Assembly: GCA_029934085.1 (NCBI GenBank)
Contig: JAOZMY010000019.1
Coordinates: 1-33,779, forward strand
Length of the DNA stretch: 33,779 nucleotides
From: a bacterium
Lineage (GTDB): Bacteria > Desulfobacterota > S145-22
Direction of reading: 5' to 3'
The notes below the pieces were generated by a model. It was not told the origin of the DNA. It saw only the letters and a program-made list of their open reading frames with translations, and searched no databases. Positions 17,941 to 26,815 of this stretch are shown here, one piece after another (position 1 is the first letter of the stretch; the number at the start of each line of letters is the position of its first letter). Position numbers and translations under genes: made by a program.

Positions 17941-18936
17941 ATGGGTGAAGCAGAAAAAGAGATCCTCTTTCTAATTCAGGGAAGGAACGTGGCCTCGTCA
18001 CGGTATCGCATCCTCCAGTATCTCCCCTATCTAAATAGGGAAAACATCAAAACAGAGGTGGCCGATTTCGCGAGAAAGGCCTCGGAATGGCCCAAAGTTC
18101 TCAAAAAAGTTCGGAAGAGCGACGTGCTGGTGATCCAGAGAAAACAGATCGGGTTCATGAAAACGAAGATGCTCAAGAAAATTTCCCGCAAAATCGTATA
18201 CGACTTTGATGACACCCTCTGGGTCAAGAGTGCGAGGCATGGGAAAAACCAATCCATGAGTCGGAATCTCAAGTTCAAGTGGATGGTCGATCTTGCCGAC
18301 GAGGTCATCGCGGGGAATACCTTCCTGGCGGAAAGGGCCCTCAAGTACAACCCAAACGTCACCGTTATCCCCACACCTCTCGACCTCTCAAGATACTCAA
18401 TCCGATCTTATCCGAACACCAGCGATGAGGTAATCATTGGCTGGATCGGGGCCCACGGATCGATCCACTACCTAAAAAGAATCATCCCAATCCTTGAAAA
18501 AATCCACGCCATGAACCCCAAAATACGTCTGAAGGTCATATGCGATACCTTCCCCTCGAGCCGCACGCTTCCCATCGAAAAGGTAACCTGGAACGAAAAA
18601 ACGGAGGTTGATCATCTAAAAACCATGGATATCGGGCTAATGCCGCTCATGGAGGACGAATGGTCCCGAGGAAAATGTGGGCTAAAGGTCCTCCAGTACT
18701 TCGCAGTAGGGATTCCTGCCGTGGCTACCCCCGTCGGCATCAATCGAGATATTGTGAAGGACGGCGAGACCGGATTCTGGGCCCGAACGGAAAAGGAATG
18801 GATCGATCGGATCCTGCTCCTCGCATCAGACCCCTCTCTCCGAAGGACGATGGGATTGAAGGCGAGAGAGACCGTCGAAAATTACTACAGCGTGGAGGCC
18901 TGCTATCCCATTTTCAAAAAGGTATTAACCGCTTGA
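17941..18936 (+). CDS. Glycosyltransferase (GT4-like)
   Basis: EILFLIQGRNVASSRYRILQYLPYL; IGWIGAHGSIHYLKRIIPIL; CGLKVLQYFAVGIPAVATPVGINRDIVKDGETGFWA. Start ATG 17941 preferred over the 17710 ORF start, which overlaps mfd. Confidence 0.88.
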   Translation: MGEAEKEILFLIQGRNVASSRYRILQYLPYLNRENIKTEVADFARKASEWPKVLKKVRKSDVLVIQRKQIGFMKTKMLKKISRKIVYDFDDTLWVKSARHGKNQSMSRNLKFKWMVDLADEVIAGNTFLAERALKYNPNVTVIPTPLDLSRYSIRSYPNTSDEVIIGWIGAHGSIHYLKRIIPILEKIHAMNPKIRLKVICDTFPSSRTLPIEKVTWNEKTEVDHLKTMDIGLMPLMEDEWSRGKCGLKVLQYFAVGIPAVATPVGINRDIVKDGETGFWARTEKEWIDRILLLASDPSLRRTMGLKARETVENYYSVEACYPIFKKVLTA

Positions 18937-18981
18937 ACATTTCCACCTCCACCCAACAATAAAATGAAAGGAAACAACTCG

Positions 18982-19575
18982 ATGAACTACCCTGCATTCT
19001 TCGATGACGTCGAACCCATCATCCTAAAAGACAACCTAGCCAAATTCGTCGGCGTCAATAATGATGGGATTATTGAAATCACCTATCTGGAGATCGTGAA
19101 AATGGCCGGCCACAGTTGCGCGGTCGTCAGCGGGGCTTATCTCTGCGCCCAAAAAGGGCTCAAGGCCCTGTTCGGAAACGAGCTTCCAAAAAGGGGCGAA
19201 ATCAAGGTCGAACTGAGGAAAGCTCCCACTGAAGATAATACAGGTGTGGTAGGATGCGTCCTCTCCAACATCACCGGCGCCACCACCGACTACGGTTTCG
19301 GAGGCCTTGCAGGCGGAAAGTTCAACAGGAGAAACCTTCTTGTCTACAACGCACCGATCGACACGGACATCCGATTTACCCGGATGGACACGGGCGGGCA
19401 GGTCGGCATCAACTACCGGCCAGGAAAGCTGGTCAACCCGGCGGCACTTTTCGAAGGCGCCTTCGGGCCAAACGCTACCCCGGAACAGCAAAAAGCCTTT
19501 CCCCATCGCTTCCAGGAAATGGTCAGAACCATCCTCACAAACGGGGAAACGGTCATCGAAATCGTCGAAGGATAA
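18982..19575 (+). CDS. FmdE-like domain protein (distant formylmethanofuran dehydrogenase subunit E family)
   Basis: MAGHSCAVVSGAYLCAQKGLKALFG and TGVVGCVLSNITGATTDYGFGGLAGGKFNRRNLLVY resemble the FmdE His/Cys metal-binding fold. Start ATG 18982 behind AAAGGA. Confidence 0.6.
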   Translation: MNYPAFFDDVEPIILKDNLAKFVGVNNDGIIEITYLEIVKMAGHSCAVVSGAYLCAQKGLKALFGNELPKRGEIKVELRKAPTEDNTGVVGCVLSNITGATTDYGFGGLAGGKFNRRNLLVYNAPIDTDIRFTRMDTGGQVGINYRPGKLVNPAALFEGAFGPNATPEQQKAFPHRFQEMVRTILTNGETVIEIVEG

Positions 19576-19588
19576 TCCTATCCGGTCT

Positions 19589-20263
19589 ATGGATATCGAA
19601 ATCGAAAAAATCATTCGCTCTCGGAGAAAGACGATCGCGCTGCAGATAACCGAAAGGGCAACCCTCATCATCCGGGCCCCTTATAACCTAAGAAAGAAAA
19701 CCATTTGGGACATTGTCTCGAAGCACGAAAAATGGATCGAGAAAAAGAGAAGGGAAACAGAGGAAAGAAACCGGAAAATCCAGCCAAGGAGATTCATGGA
19801 CGGTGAAGAATTCCTCTATCTTGGAAAGCCCTATCCCTTGAAGATCGTTAATGACGGAACCCCTCAGTTGAAATTTGATGGCGGTTTCTTCCTTTCGCAA
19901 AACGCCCGGGACGTCGCAAGGGAGGTCTTCGAAACCTGGTATAAAAAAACGGCCCGTGAAATAATACCGGAAAGGGTCACTCTGCTCTCGGGAAAAGAGG
20001 AACTCAGCTACAACAGGGTTCGCATCACGAATGCACGGAAACGGTGGGGATCTTGTTCCTCCAAGGGCAATCTGAATTTCTCATGGCGTTTGATCATGGC
20101 CCCTCTTCCTGTCATTGACTACGTGGTCGTCCACGAGCTTGCCCACCTCGTTGAGAGGAATCATTCCACCCGTTTTTGGAACAAGGTTGGGAGTCTCATG
20201 CCAGACTTCAAAATCCATAAAAACTGGCTTAGAGAAAACGGCTATCTCCTGCAATCCTTCTAA
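19589..20263 (+). CDS. YgjP-like M48-family metallopeptidase (DUF45)
   Basis: VVVHELAHLVERNHSTRFWNKV (HELAH...H zinc site), RKRWGSCSSKGNLNFSWRLIMAP motif. Confidence 0.92.
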   Translation: MDIEIEKIIRSRRKTIALQITERATLIIRAPYNLRKKTIWDIVSKHEKWIEKKRRETEERNRKIQPRRFMDGEEFLYLGKPYPLKIVNDGTPQLKFDGGFFLSQNARDVAREVFETWYKKTAREIIPERVTLLSGKEELSYNRVRITNARKRWGSCSSKGNLNFSWRLIMAPLPVIDYVVVHELAHLVERNHSTRFWNKVGSLMPDFKIHKNWLRENGYLLQSF

Positions 20264-20312
20264 GATATAGGTAAAAATATTCAAAAACCTTAAAGGCCAG
20301 CAGAGCCCAAAC

Positions 20313-21140
20313 TCATTCGGGTGCCATTCTATCAAGAATCTCTTTCATGAGTTTAACGGCGACCATGGCGGTCACACCGGAAGGGTCTCGCTCTGGGTTA
20401 TATTCCACAAGATCCGCCCCTATCAAAGAAGGTAAGGAATGGATGAAGGAAATAAGTTCGCGAGTGCTCATGCCGCCGGGTTCGAAATGGGAAACCCCGG
20501 GGGCGTAGGCAGGGTCGAGAACATCCATATCAAGGGTGAGATAGACAGGTGGTTCAAGGGAGGTCATCGGTATTTCACGGATGTTACGGATGGATTTCAT
20601 CTCATAAGTCTCCACCCCAAAACGCCTCGCCTGGGCAAGTTGATGGCCGTTCGAGGCCCGGATGCCGATCTGAATCAAACGACGAACCAACCCTTCTTCC
20701 ATGATCCGCGCCATGGTGCATGCGTGAGAAAGGTGATCTCCCTCGTAAACATCATAGAGATCGGGATGGGCATCGAGGTGAATCAAAGTCACTGGTCCAC
20801 GATGGGCAGTAACTGCCTTGATAACGGGATAGGTTACCGCATGGTCTCCCCCAACCACGAGCAGGCGGTTGTTTTTCGAAAGGATATCAGAAACAGCCTC
20901 AACGACACGGTCATATCCATCCTCCCCATCGGCATCCGGCACATCCCCCACATCCGCCATCTTCCCAGACCCGAGGATATCCCGCCCAGATTCACTCCAC
21001 ATATTCATGGACCCAGAACGGAGAGCCTCCCGTATCCGAGCAGGAGCTTTGGCTGCCCCACGAAGAAAGGATGAATGTCTATCCGAGGGGACCCCCAGAA
21101 TCACAACAGAATCCATAGGCAGAGAGCTGTTTTCAACCAT
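20313..21140 (-). CDS. Agmatinase/arginase (ureohydrolase) family protein
   Basis: VVGGDHAVTYPV, HLDAHPDLYD, YLTLDMDVLDPAYAPG, ADLVEYNPERD manganese-binding motifs. Confidence 0.93.
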   Translation of the reverse strand: MVENSSLPMDSVVILGVPSDRHSSFLRGAAKAPARIREALRSGSMNMWSESGRDILGSGKMADVGDVPDADGEDGYDRVVEAVSDILSKNNRLLVVGGDHAVTYPVIKAVTAHRGPVTLIHLDAHPDLYDVYEGDHLSHACTMARIMEEGLVRRLIQIGIRASNGHQLAQARRFGVETYEMKSIRNIREIPMTSLEPPVYLTLDMDVLDPAYAPGVSHFEPGGMSTRELISFIHSLPSLIGADLVEYNPERDPSGVTAMVAVKLMKEILDRMAPE

Positions 21141-21207
21141 GCAAAGATCTTATCCGATACGCCCAGGAAAAGTCAAAAGATGCCTCACACAACCAAGTAA
21201 CGATCCT

Positions 21208-22452
21208 TTATCCCGCTTTCACACTCCGCTTGCAATCGATTTTTCTCAAAAACAAAACGCTTGTTGCGGTGATAAGAATGCTGACCCCAAACACAAAGGG
21301 ATATCCCAGATAAGAGATGAGGGCTCCGGCGATCATGGGGAAGACGATCGCGAAAATACCCCCCGCCCCGGAAAGGGCGGTATATAGGGCCCTGTTATGT
21401 TCTTGAGATATCTCGAGCAGAATGCCGGGCAAGGCGATTTGATAGGCCGAGATATTAAAGCCCGACAATAGAAAGATAAAAGGATAGATGGCTTTACTCC
21501 TGGAAAAAAGGAGCGCAAAAATCGGTAGCAAAGAACCGATCAAAGTGTAAATTTTGACCAGTCCTTTATAGGATCCTTTCCTTATAATGAAATGCCACAG
21601 CAGGTTTGACACGATCATCCCAATAATCTGCAACAGCAGGAAATTTCCGACCGCCTGGGCGGTCAATCCCAAGTGCTTTTTTGCAAGGGAAATATAAAAC
21701 GGGACCAAGGTCAGCCCTATGCCGGTGCTGTTTCTTAAAAGAATGTAATACCTCAAATTCACATCTTCTATAAACATCTTTTTCAGTGCCGAAAGCACGG
21801 ACATGAGGTGGATGCCCGAATCCTCAAAATCGGTCGGCTTTTCCCTTATCATCCAAAACCCAAGGGAGGCGATAAGAAGCAACACACCGGCGGACACGAA
21901 GAGCACACTATAATTGACGGGGTACGGATAGCGACGCACAAGGTGGCGGACAATCAGCGCGGACATCAAGATGCCAGCGCTGAGAATAACCTGTCTAAAC
22001 ACAAAAAACCTTTTCCTGTTGTCTCCTAAAATCGATTTCCCCAAGATATCCGTGTATGAGATGTTTGCGAACGAACCGCTGAAACTGAAGATGGAAATCA
22101 GGATGAAAATGGCGCCTATAACGTAAAATGCCGGCAATCCGCTCGCCTTGGAAAGCAGAAAGCCCAGTCCCAAAAGGGCCCCTACCCTCAGATAGATCCC
22201 CGTTAGTAGATACCCCTTTTTCCTCTCCTTCTTAAAGAGAAACCCCGCGAAGACGATCTGCATAAAGCTGGAGCCGCCTATCATGATCGCCGTCAATACC
22301 CCCAGCTCCGTGGTTGATCCGCCGGCGCTGATAAGCATGGCGGGGATAATCGTATTCACATCCATGAAGTTCTTCGCGAGCGCGAGAAACAGTGAATGCC
22401 ACAAAAAAGAAAAAAAGTTGACCTTGGCATCTGATATTTTCGAAGGACTCAT
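21208..22452 (-). CDS. MFS transporter
   Basis: Polytopic, about 12 hydrophobic segments, MFS-like topology (LLLIASLGFWMIREKPTDFED central loop). Start possibly ATG 22452 or 22482. Confidence 0.8.
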   Translation of the reverse strand: MSPSKISDAKVNFFSFLWHSLFLALAKNFMDVNTIIPAMLISAGGSTTELGVLTAIMIGGSSFMQIVFAGFLFKKERKKGYLLTGIYLRVGALLGLGFLLSKASGLPAFYVIGAIFILISIFSFSGSFANISYTDILGKSILGDNRKRFFVFRQVILSAGILMSALIVRHLVRRYPYPVNYSVLFVSAGVLLLIASLGFWMIREKPTDFEDSGIHLMSVLSALKKMFIEDVNLRYYILLRNSTGIGLTLVPFYISLAKKHLGLTAQAVGNFLLLQIIGMIVSNLLWHFIIRKGSYKGLVKIYTLIGSLLPIFALLFSRSKAIYPFIFLLSGFNISAYQIALPGILLEISQEHNRALYTALSGAGGIFAIVFPMIAGALISYLGYPFVFGVSILITATSVLFLRKIDCKRSVKAG

Positions 22453-22484
22453 CTCAGGATATCTCCGTAGCCTCACGAACAAAA

Positions 22485-22506
22485 GGGGGACTGTTTCCAG
22501 TCCCCC
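22485..22506 (-). terminator. Intrinsic terminator downstream of etfBA
   Basis: GGGGGACTG-tttc-CAGTCCCCC perfect 9-bp stem; followed on the - strand by TTTT. Confidence 0.8.
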
Positions 22507-22531
22507 CTCTCATTCCTTTGTCTTTCGTGGT

Positions 22532-23728
22532 TTATTTTCCGAGGCGCTTCTTGAATTCCTCTGTCAAGGCCGGAACCACCTGGAACAGATCGCCCACGAT
22601 GCCGTAGGTCGCGACCTTGAAGATCGGGGCATCCGGATCCTTGTTAATGGCCACAATGACATCTGAGGTTTTCATCCCAGCGAGATGCTGGATGGCTCCG
22701 GAGATACCACAGGCAATGTAGATCTTCGGGCGCACGGTCTTTCCCGTCTGGCCAACCTGATGTTCGTAAGGAATCCAACCCGCGTCGACCGTGGCACGAG
22801 AGGCACCCACCGCGGCTCCCAAGACATCCGCCAGCTCCCGAATAATCTTGAAGTTTTCCGGTTTTCCAAGCCCTCGACCACCGGAAACGATGATGTCGGC
22901 CTCTGTCAAATTGACCTTCTGCTCACTCTTGATGAACTCGACGACCTTCGTCCGGACCTCGTCTTCCGACATCTCGAGGGTTTCCTTGATAATCTCGCCC
23001 TGGCGGGAGTCATCTCGCTCCGGCATGGGCATGACCTTGGGGCGCACCGTCGACATCTGAGGACGGGTCCTCGGGCAGAGAATCGTCGCCATGATGTTTC
23101 CACCAAAGGCCGGACGGGTCTGGCGTAACAACTTTGTCTCGGGATCGATGTCCAACCCCGTACAATCCGCTGTCAGACCGGTATAGAGAGTCGTGGCCAC
23201 GTTCCCCGCAAAGTCCCTTCCTTGGGTGGTCGCGCCATAGATGACGATCTCTGGTTTATACTTCCGGATCAGGTTAACAGCACCCCTCGCAAAGGGCTCC
23301 GTCCGGTATTTTTCAAGGATGGGATCGTCAATGTAGTAGACCTTCTCCGCCCCATAGGCGATCGCCTCTTTCGCGAAATCCTCTACGCCGTGTCCCATGA
23401 GCATGCCGCAGAGCTGACATCCCAGATCGTCCGCCAGTTTCCGCCCCACGCCTAAAAGCTCGAAGGAAACGGTCGCGATCTTTCCGTGTTCATGTTCAAT
23501 GAAGACCCACACATCCTTGTAATCGGCGATGTCCTCCTGCACTCGCTTTTCATCCTTGGTTAGGACGATGGCTTCAACCGGGCAAACCTCCACACATGCA
23601 CCGCAATAGGTACATTTGTCCCCAATGACGGCAACGTCATCCTCTATCGTAATCGCACCAAACGGGCAGGCGTCAACGCAGCTCCCACACCCTGTACATT
23701 CATCCGTTAATACTTTTATATCAGCCAT
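22532..23728 (-). CDS. etfA: Electron transfer flavoprotein alpha subunit with N-terminal 2x[4Fe-4S] ferredoxin domain
   Basis: [12 protein letters not shown] and [12 protein letters not shown], then Etf alpha with FAD-binding [45 protein letters not shown]. Confidence 0.95.
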   Translation of the reverse strand: MADIKVLTDECTGCGSCVDACPFGAITIEDDVAVIGDKCTYCGACVEVCPVEAIVLTKDEKRVQEDIADYKDVWVFIEHEHGKIATVSFELLGVGRKLADDLGCQLCGMLMGHGVEDFAKEAIAYGAEKVYYIDDPILEKYRTEPFARGAVNLIRKYKPEIVIYGATTQGRDFAGNVATTLYTGLTADCTGLDIDPETKLLRQTRPAFGGNIMATILCPRTRPQMSTVRPKVMPMPERDDSRQGEIIKETLEMSEDEVRTKVVEFIKSEQKVNLTEADIIVSGGRGLGKPENFKIIRELADVLGAAVGASRATVDAGWIPYEHQVGQTGKTVRPKIYIACGISGAIQHLAGMKTSDVIVAINKDPDAPIFKVATYGIVGDLFQVVPALTEEFKKRLGK

Positions 23729-23753
23729 GGTTTTCCTCCTTTAACCCTCGACT

Positions 23754-24548
23754 TTACTGAATTATTTTCATGTCCATAAGTTTTTCCACAAGGGTGGAAA
23801 CCACCTCGGGGATCTCACCTTCCAGAATTTCACCTCCACCTCTCACCTCGGGTGAAAAGACATTGATAACCTCGGTAGGCGATCCCTTGAGGCCCAGCTT
23901 GTCCTTATCTACGGGAAGATCGTCTGCCGTCCAGGTGGGAATATCCAGCTTTGCCGCCTTCTTAATCCCAAACAGAGAGGGAAGCCTTGGCTCATTGATA
24001 TCCTTGACCACGGTAATCAAGGCCGGGAGGCTTGCCTCTACTACTTCCTTTCCGTCTTCCAGCAACCGCTCCACCTTGATTTTCTTGTTGTCAGGATCGA
24101 TTTCGACGACCTTGTCCACATAGGTTAACTGAGGAATATTCAACTGGGTGGCAATTCCAGGGCCTACCTGCGCGGTATCTCCGTCGATGGCCTGCTTGCC
24201 GCAAATAACCAGGTCAAAATCCCCTATCTTCTTGATTGCCGCAGACAGGGTATAGGCCGTCGCCCACGTGTCCGCGCCCGCGAAGGCCCTATCGGAAATA
24301 AGGTAGACATAATCCGAGCCCACGGCATAGGCGTTTTTCAGGACTTCTTTCGCCTGCGGCGGTCCCATGGTGATTACGTGGACCTCTCCGCCGTATTTCT
24401 CTTTCGTCAACAAACCCTCTTCAATGGCAAATTCGTCGAACGGGTTGGTAATGCTCTCGACACCTTCTCTCACCAGTGTCTTCGTCTCAGGGTCAATCTT
24501 GACCTCTGTGGTATCTGGCACCTGTTTGATACACACTACAATTTTCAC
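23754..24548 (-). CDS. etfB: Electron transfer flavoprotein beta subunit
   Basis: MKIVVCIKQVPDTTEVKIDPETKTLVREGVES; DLVICGKQAIDGDTAQVGPGIATQL. Confidence 0.97.
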   Translation of the reverse strand: MKIVVCIKQVPDTTEVKIDPETKTLVREGVESITNPFDEFAIEEGLLTKEKYGGEVHVITMGPPQAKEVLKNAYAVGSDYVYLISDRAFAGADTWATAYTLSAAIKKIGDFDLVICGKQAIDGDTAQVGPGIATQLNIPQLTYVDKVVEIDPDNKKIKVERLLEDGKEVVEASLPALITVVKDINEPRLPSLFGIKKAAKLDIPTWTADDLPVDKDKLGLKGSPTEVINVFSPEVRGGGEILEGEIPEVVSTLVEKLMDMKIIQ

Positions 24549-24589
24549 GACCAGTCCTCCTTACGTTGATCCAAGATTAAAGTTTAACC

Positions 24590-25372
24590 TTACCGCCCCT
24601 TGAAAACAGGTTTTCTCTTTTCAAGGAATGCCTTCATGCCCTCTTTTTTGTCTTCCGTAGAACAGCACATTCCAAAGCTTCGAGACTCCATGAGGCATCC
24701 ATCGTCCAGTGGGATATCATATCCCACATCCACCAAGTTCTTTGCAATATAGACCGCAATGGGGCCGTTCTTGGCGATCTGCGTGGCTACTTCCTTAACG
24801 GCATCCATCAGTTGATCCAGCGGAACGACCTTATTGACCATTCCCATCTCATAGGCCTCAGCCGCCGAGATCATCTTTCCCGTAAAGATCAACTCCTTGG
24901 CCCGGCTCTTTCCTATGAGACGGGGGAGCCGCTGCGTCCCGCCGAATCCGGGGAAGATCCCGAGTGTGACTTCAGGAAGCCCAAACTTCGCATTTTCCGA
25001 GGCGTAGATAAAGTCACACGCCAGGGCAAGCTCGGACCCGCCGCCAAGGGCGTATCCGTTCACGGCCGCGATGACGGGTTTTTTCAGATCCTGGACTTTC
25101 TGGAATACCAACTGTCCGAGCCGGGAGAAATTCGACCCTTCCAGCGGGCTCATCTCACTCATTTCCGCGATATCCGCTCCGGCCACAAAGGCTTTTTCCC
25201 CACTCCCCGTAATGATAACAACTCGTATTTCTTCATCCTCGTTTACGCGGTCCAAGGTTTTATCCAATTCCGCAAGGACCTTAGAATTCAAGGCATTCAG
25301 CGCCTTGGGGCGATTGATAGTAATCGTCGCCAACGGTGGTGTTTTCTCTAACAATACTAATTCTTCTGACAT
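24590..25372 (-). CDS. Enoyl-CoA hydratase/isomerase (crotonase)
   Basis: ITINRPKALNALN, AFVAGADIAEM, ALGGGSELALACDFIYASENAKFGLPEVTLGIFPGFGGTQRLPRLIG. Start ATG 25372 behind AAAGGAGGT. Confidence 0.96.
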   Translation of the reverse strand: MSEELVLLEKTPPLATITINRPKALNALNSKVLAELDKTLDRVNEDEEIRVVIITGSGEKAFVAGADIAEMSEMSPLEGSNFSRLGQLVFQKVQDLKKPVIAAVNGYALGGGSELALACDFIYASENAKFGLPEVTLGIFPGFGGTQRLPRLIGKSRAKELIFTGKMISAAEAYEMGMVNKVVPLDQLMDAVKEVATQIAKNGPIAVYIAKNLVDVGYDIPLDDGCLMESRSFGMCCSTEDKKEGMKAFLEKRKPVFKGR

Positions 25373-25386
25373 ATAGGTCACCTCCT

Positions 25387-26670
25387 TTATAATCTTTCAA
25401 TAATCATGGCCATTCCCTGTCCACCCCCGATGCACATGGTTGCCAGTCCGGTTTTCAGGTTTTGTCGCATCATCTCGTAGAGCAACGTCACAACAACCCG
25501 CGTGCCCGTGCACCCGATGGGGTGTCCCAGTGAAATTCCACTGCCATTTACATTGGTATTGTCCAAACTCAGACCAAGCTCCCGAATACAGGCGATCGCC
25601 TGAGAGGCAAAGGCCTCGTTCAACTCTATCAAATCGATATCCGACATCTTCATGCCCGCTATATCTAAAACCTTTTTGACCGCCGGGATGGGCCCCAACC
25701 CCATATAGGCCGGATCGACGCCACCCGAGGCATAAGCCACAATCTTGGCGAGCGGCTTGACACCGATCTCCTTCGCCTTACTTTCCGACATGACGAGCAC
25801 CGCCGCAGCCGCATCGTTAATCCCGGAGGCGTTTCCCGCTGTCACCGTTCCACCTTTTTTGAAAACGGTAGGCAGTTTCGCCATCTTCTCCAGCGATGTA
25901 TCCATAGGGCGTTCATCCGTATCGAAGACCACGGGATCCCCCTTCCTCTGTGGAACCTCCACGGGTACGATCTCCTCGGCGAATTTCCCCTCGGTGATCG
26001 CCTTCCGCGCCCGCTGGTGGCTCATGAGACCAAGCTTATCCTGTTCCTCTCGGGAGATATTGTATTTCTCAGCGATATTCTCCGCAGTGAGACCCATGTG
26101 ATATCCATAAAAAATCTCCCACAAACCATCGTGCACCATGAGATCCAGCATCTCAGCGTTGAACATCCGAGCTCCCCAGCGTCCCTTGGGAAAGGCATAC
26201 GGAGCCATGCTCATATTTTCCATGCCCCCTGCCACAACAACCTGGTTGATCCCGCTTCGGATAGACATATCCGCGATCGCGATGGTCTTCAAACCCGAGG
26301 CGCAGACCTTGTTGACTGTGATGGCGTTGGTCTCCTTCGGCATCCCGGCATAGATGGTGGCCTGTCGGCCGGTGTTCTGGCCCTGACCTCCCTGGAGAAC
26401 GTTCCCCATGATCACTTCGTCCACATTAATGGGCTTCGCCGAGTCGTCCCAGTTTCGGTACTTCTTTTCCAGTTCGCTGTAACCCGCCCCTTTCAGGGCC
26501 TCCGGCCCGTAGGATAAAACCTTTTCTGAAGGCTCCGGGCGCAGACCCACACGTTTCAGAACCTCTCGAATCACCAAGGCCCCCAACTGAACCACGGGGG
26601 TAGTCTTCAGTGACCCGCCGAACGAACCAATCGGGGTCCTTACCGCACTGCAAATAACGACGTTTTCCAT
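25387..26670 (-). CDS. Acetyl-CoA acetyltransferase (thiolase)
   Basis: VNKVCASGLKTIAIADMSI, NVNGSGISLGHPIGCTGTRVVVTLLYEM, MCIGGGQGMAMIIERL. Confidence 0.96.
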   Translation of the reverse strand: MENVVICSAVRTPIGSFGGSLKTTPVVQLGALVIREVLKRVGLRPEPSEKVLSYGPEALKGAGYSELEKKYRNWDDSAKPINVDEVIMGNVLQGGQGQNTGRQATIYAGMPKETNAITVNKVCASGLKTIAIADMSIRSGINQVVVAGGMENMSMAPYAFPKGRWGARMFNAEMLDLMVHDGLWEIFYGYHMGLTAENIAEKYNISREEQDKLGLMSHQRARKAITEGKFAEEIVPVEVPQRKGDPVVFDTDERPMDTSLEKMAKLPTVFKKGGTVTAGNASGINDAAAAVLVMSESKAKEIGVKPLAKIVAYASGGVDPAYMGLGPIPAVKKVLDIAGMKMSDIDLIELNEAFASQAIACIRELGLSLDNTNVNGSGISLGHPIGCTGTRVVVTLLYEMMRQNLKTGLATMCIGGGQGMAMIIERL

Positions 26671-26815
26671 ATTCTAACTCCTTTCAAGAACCAACTTAAT
26701 TAAACATTCATTCAAATTTTTCGAGTCCTGTGGCTACATACCCAAAAAACACAATCTTGTCAATTATAAATGTGAATTTTTGAACTATCAGCGTCTTGAG
26801 CTTATTCCCTGAACC

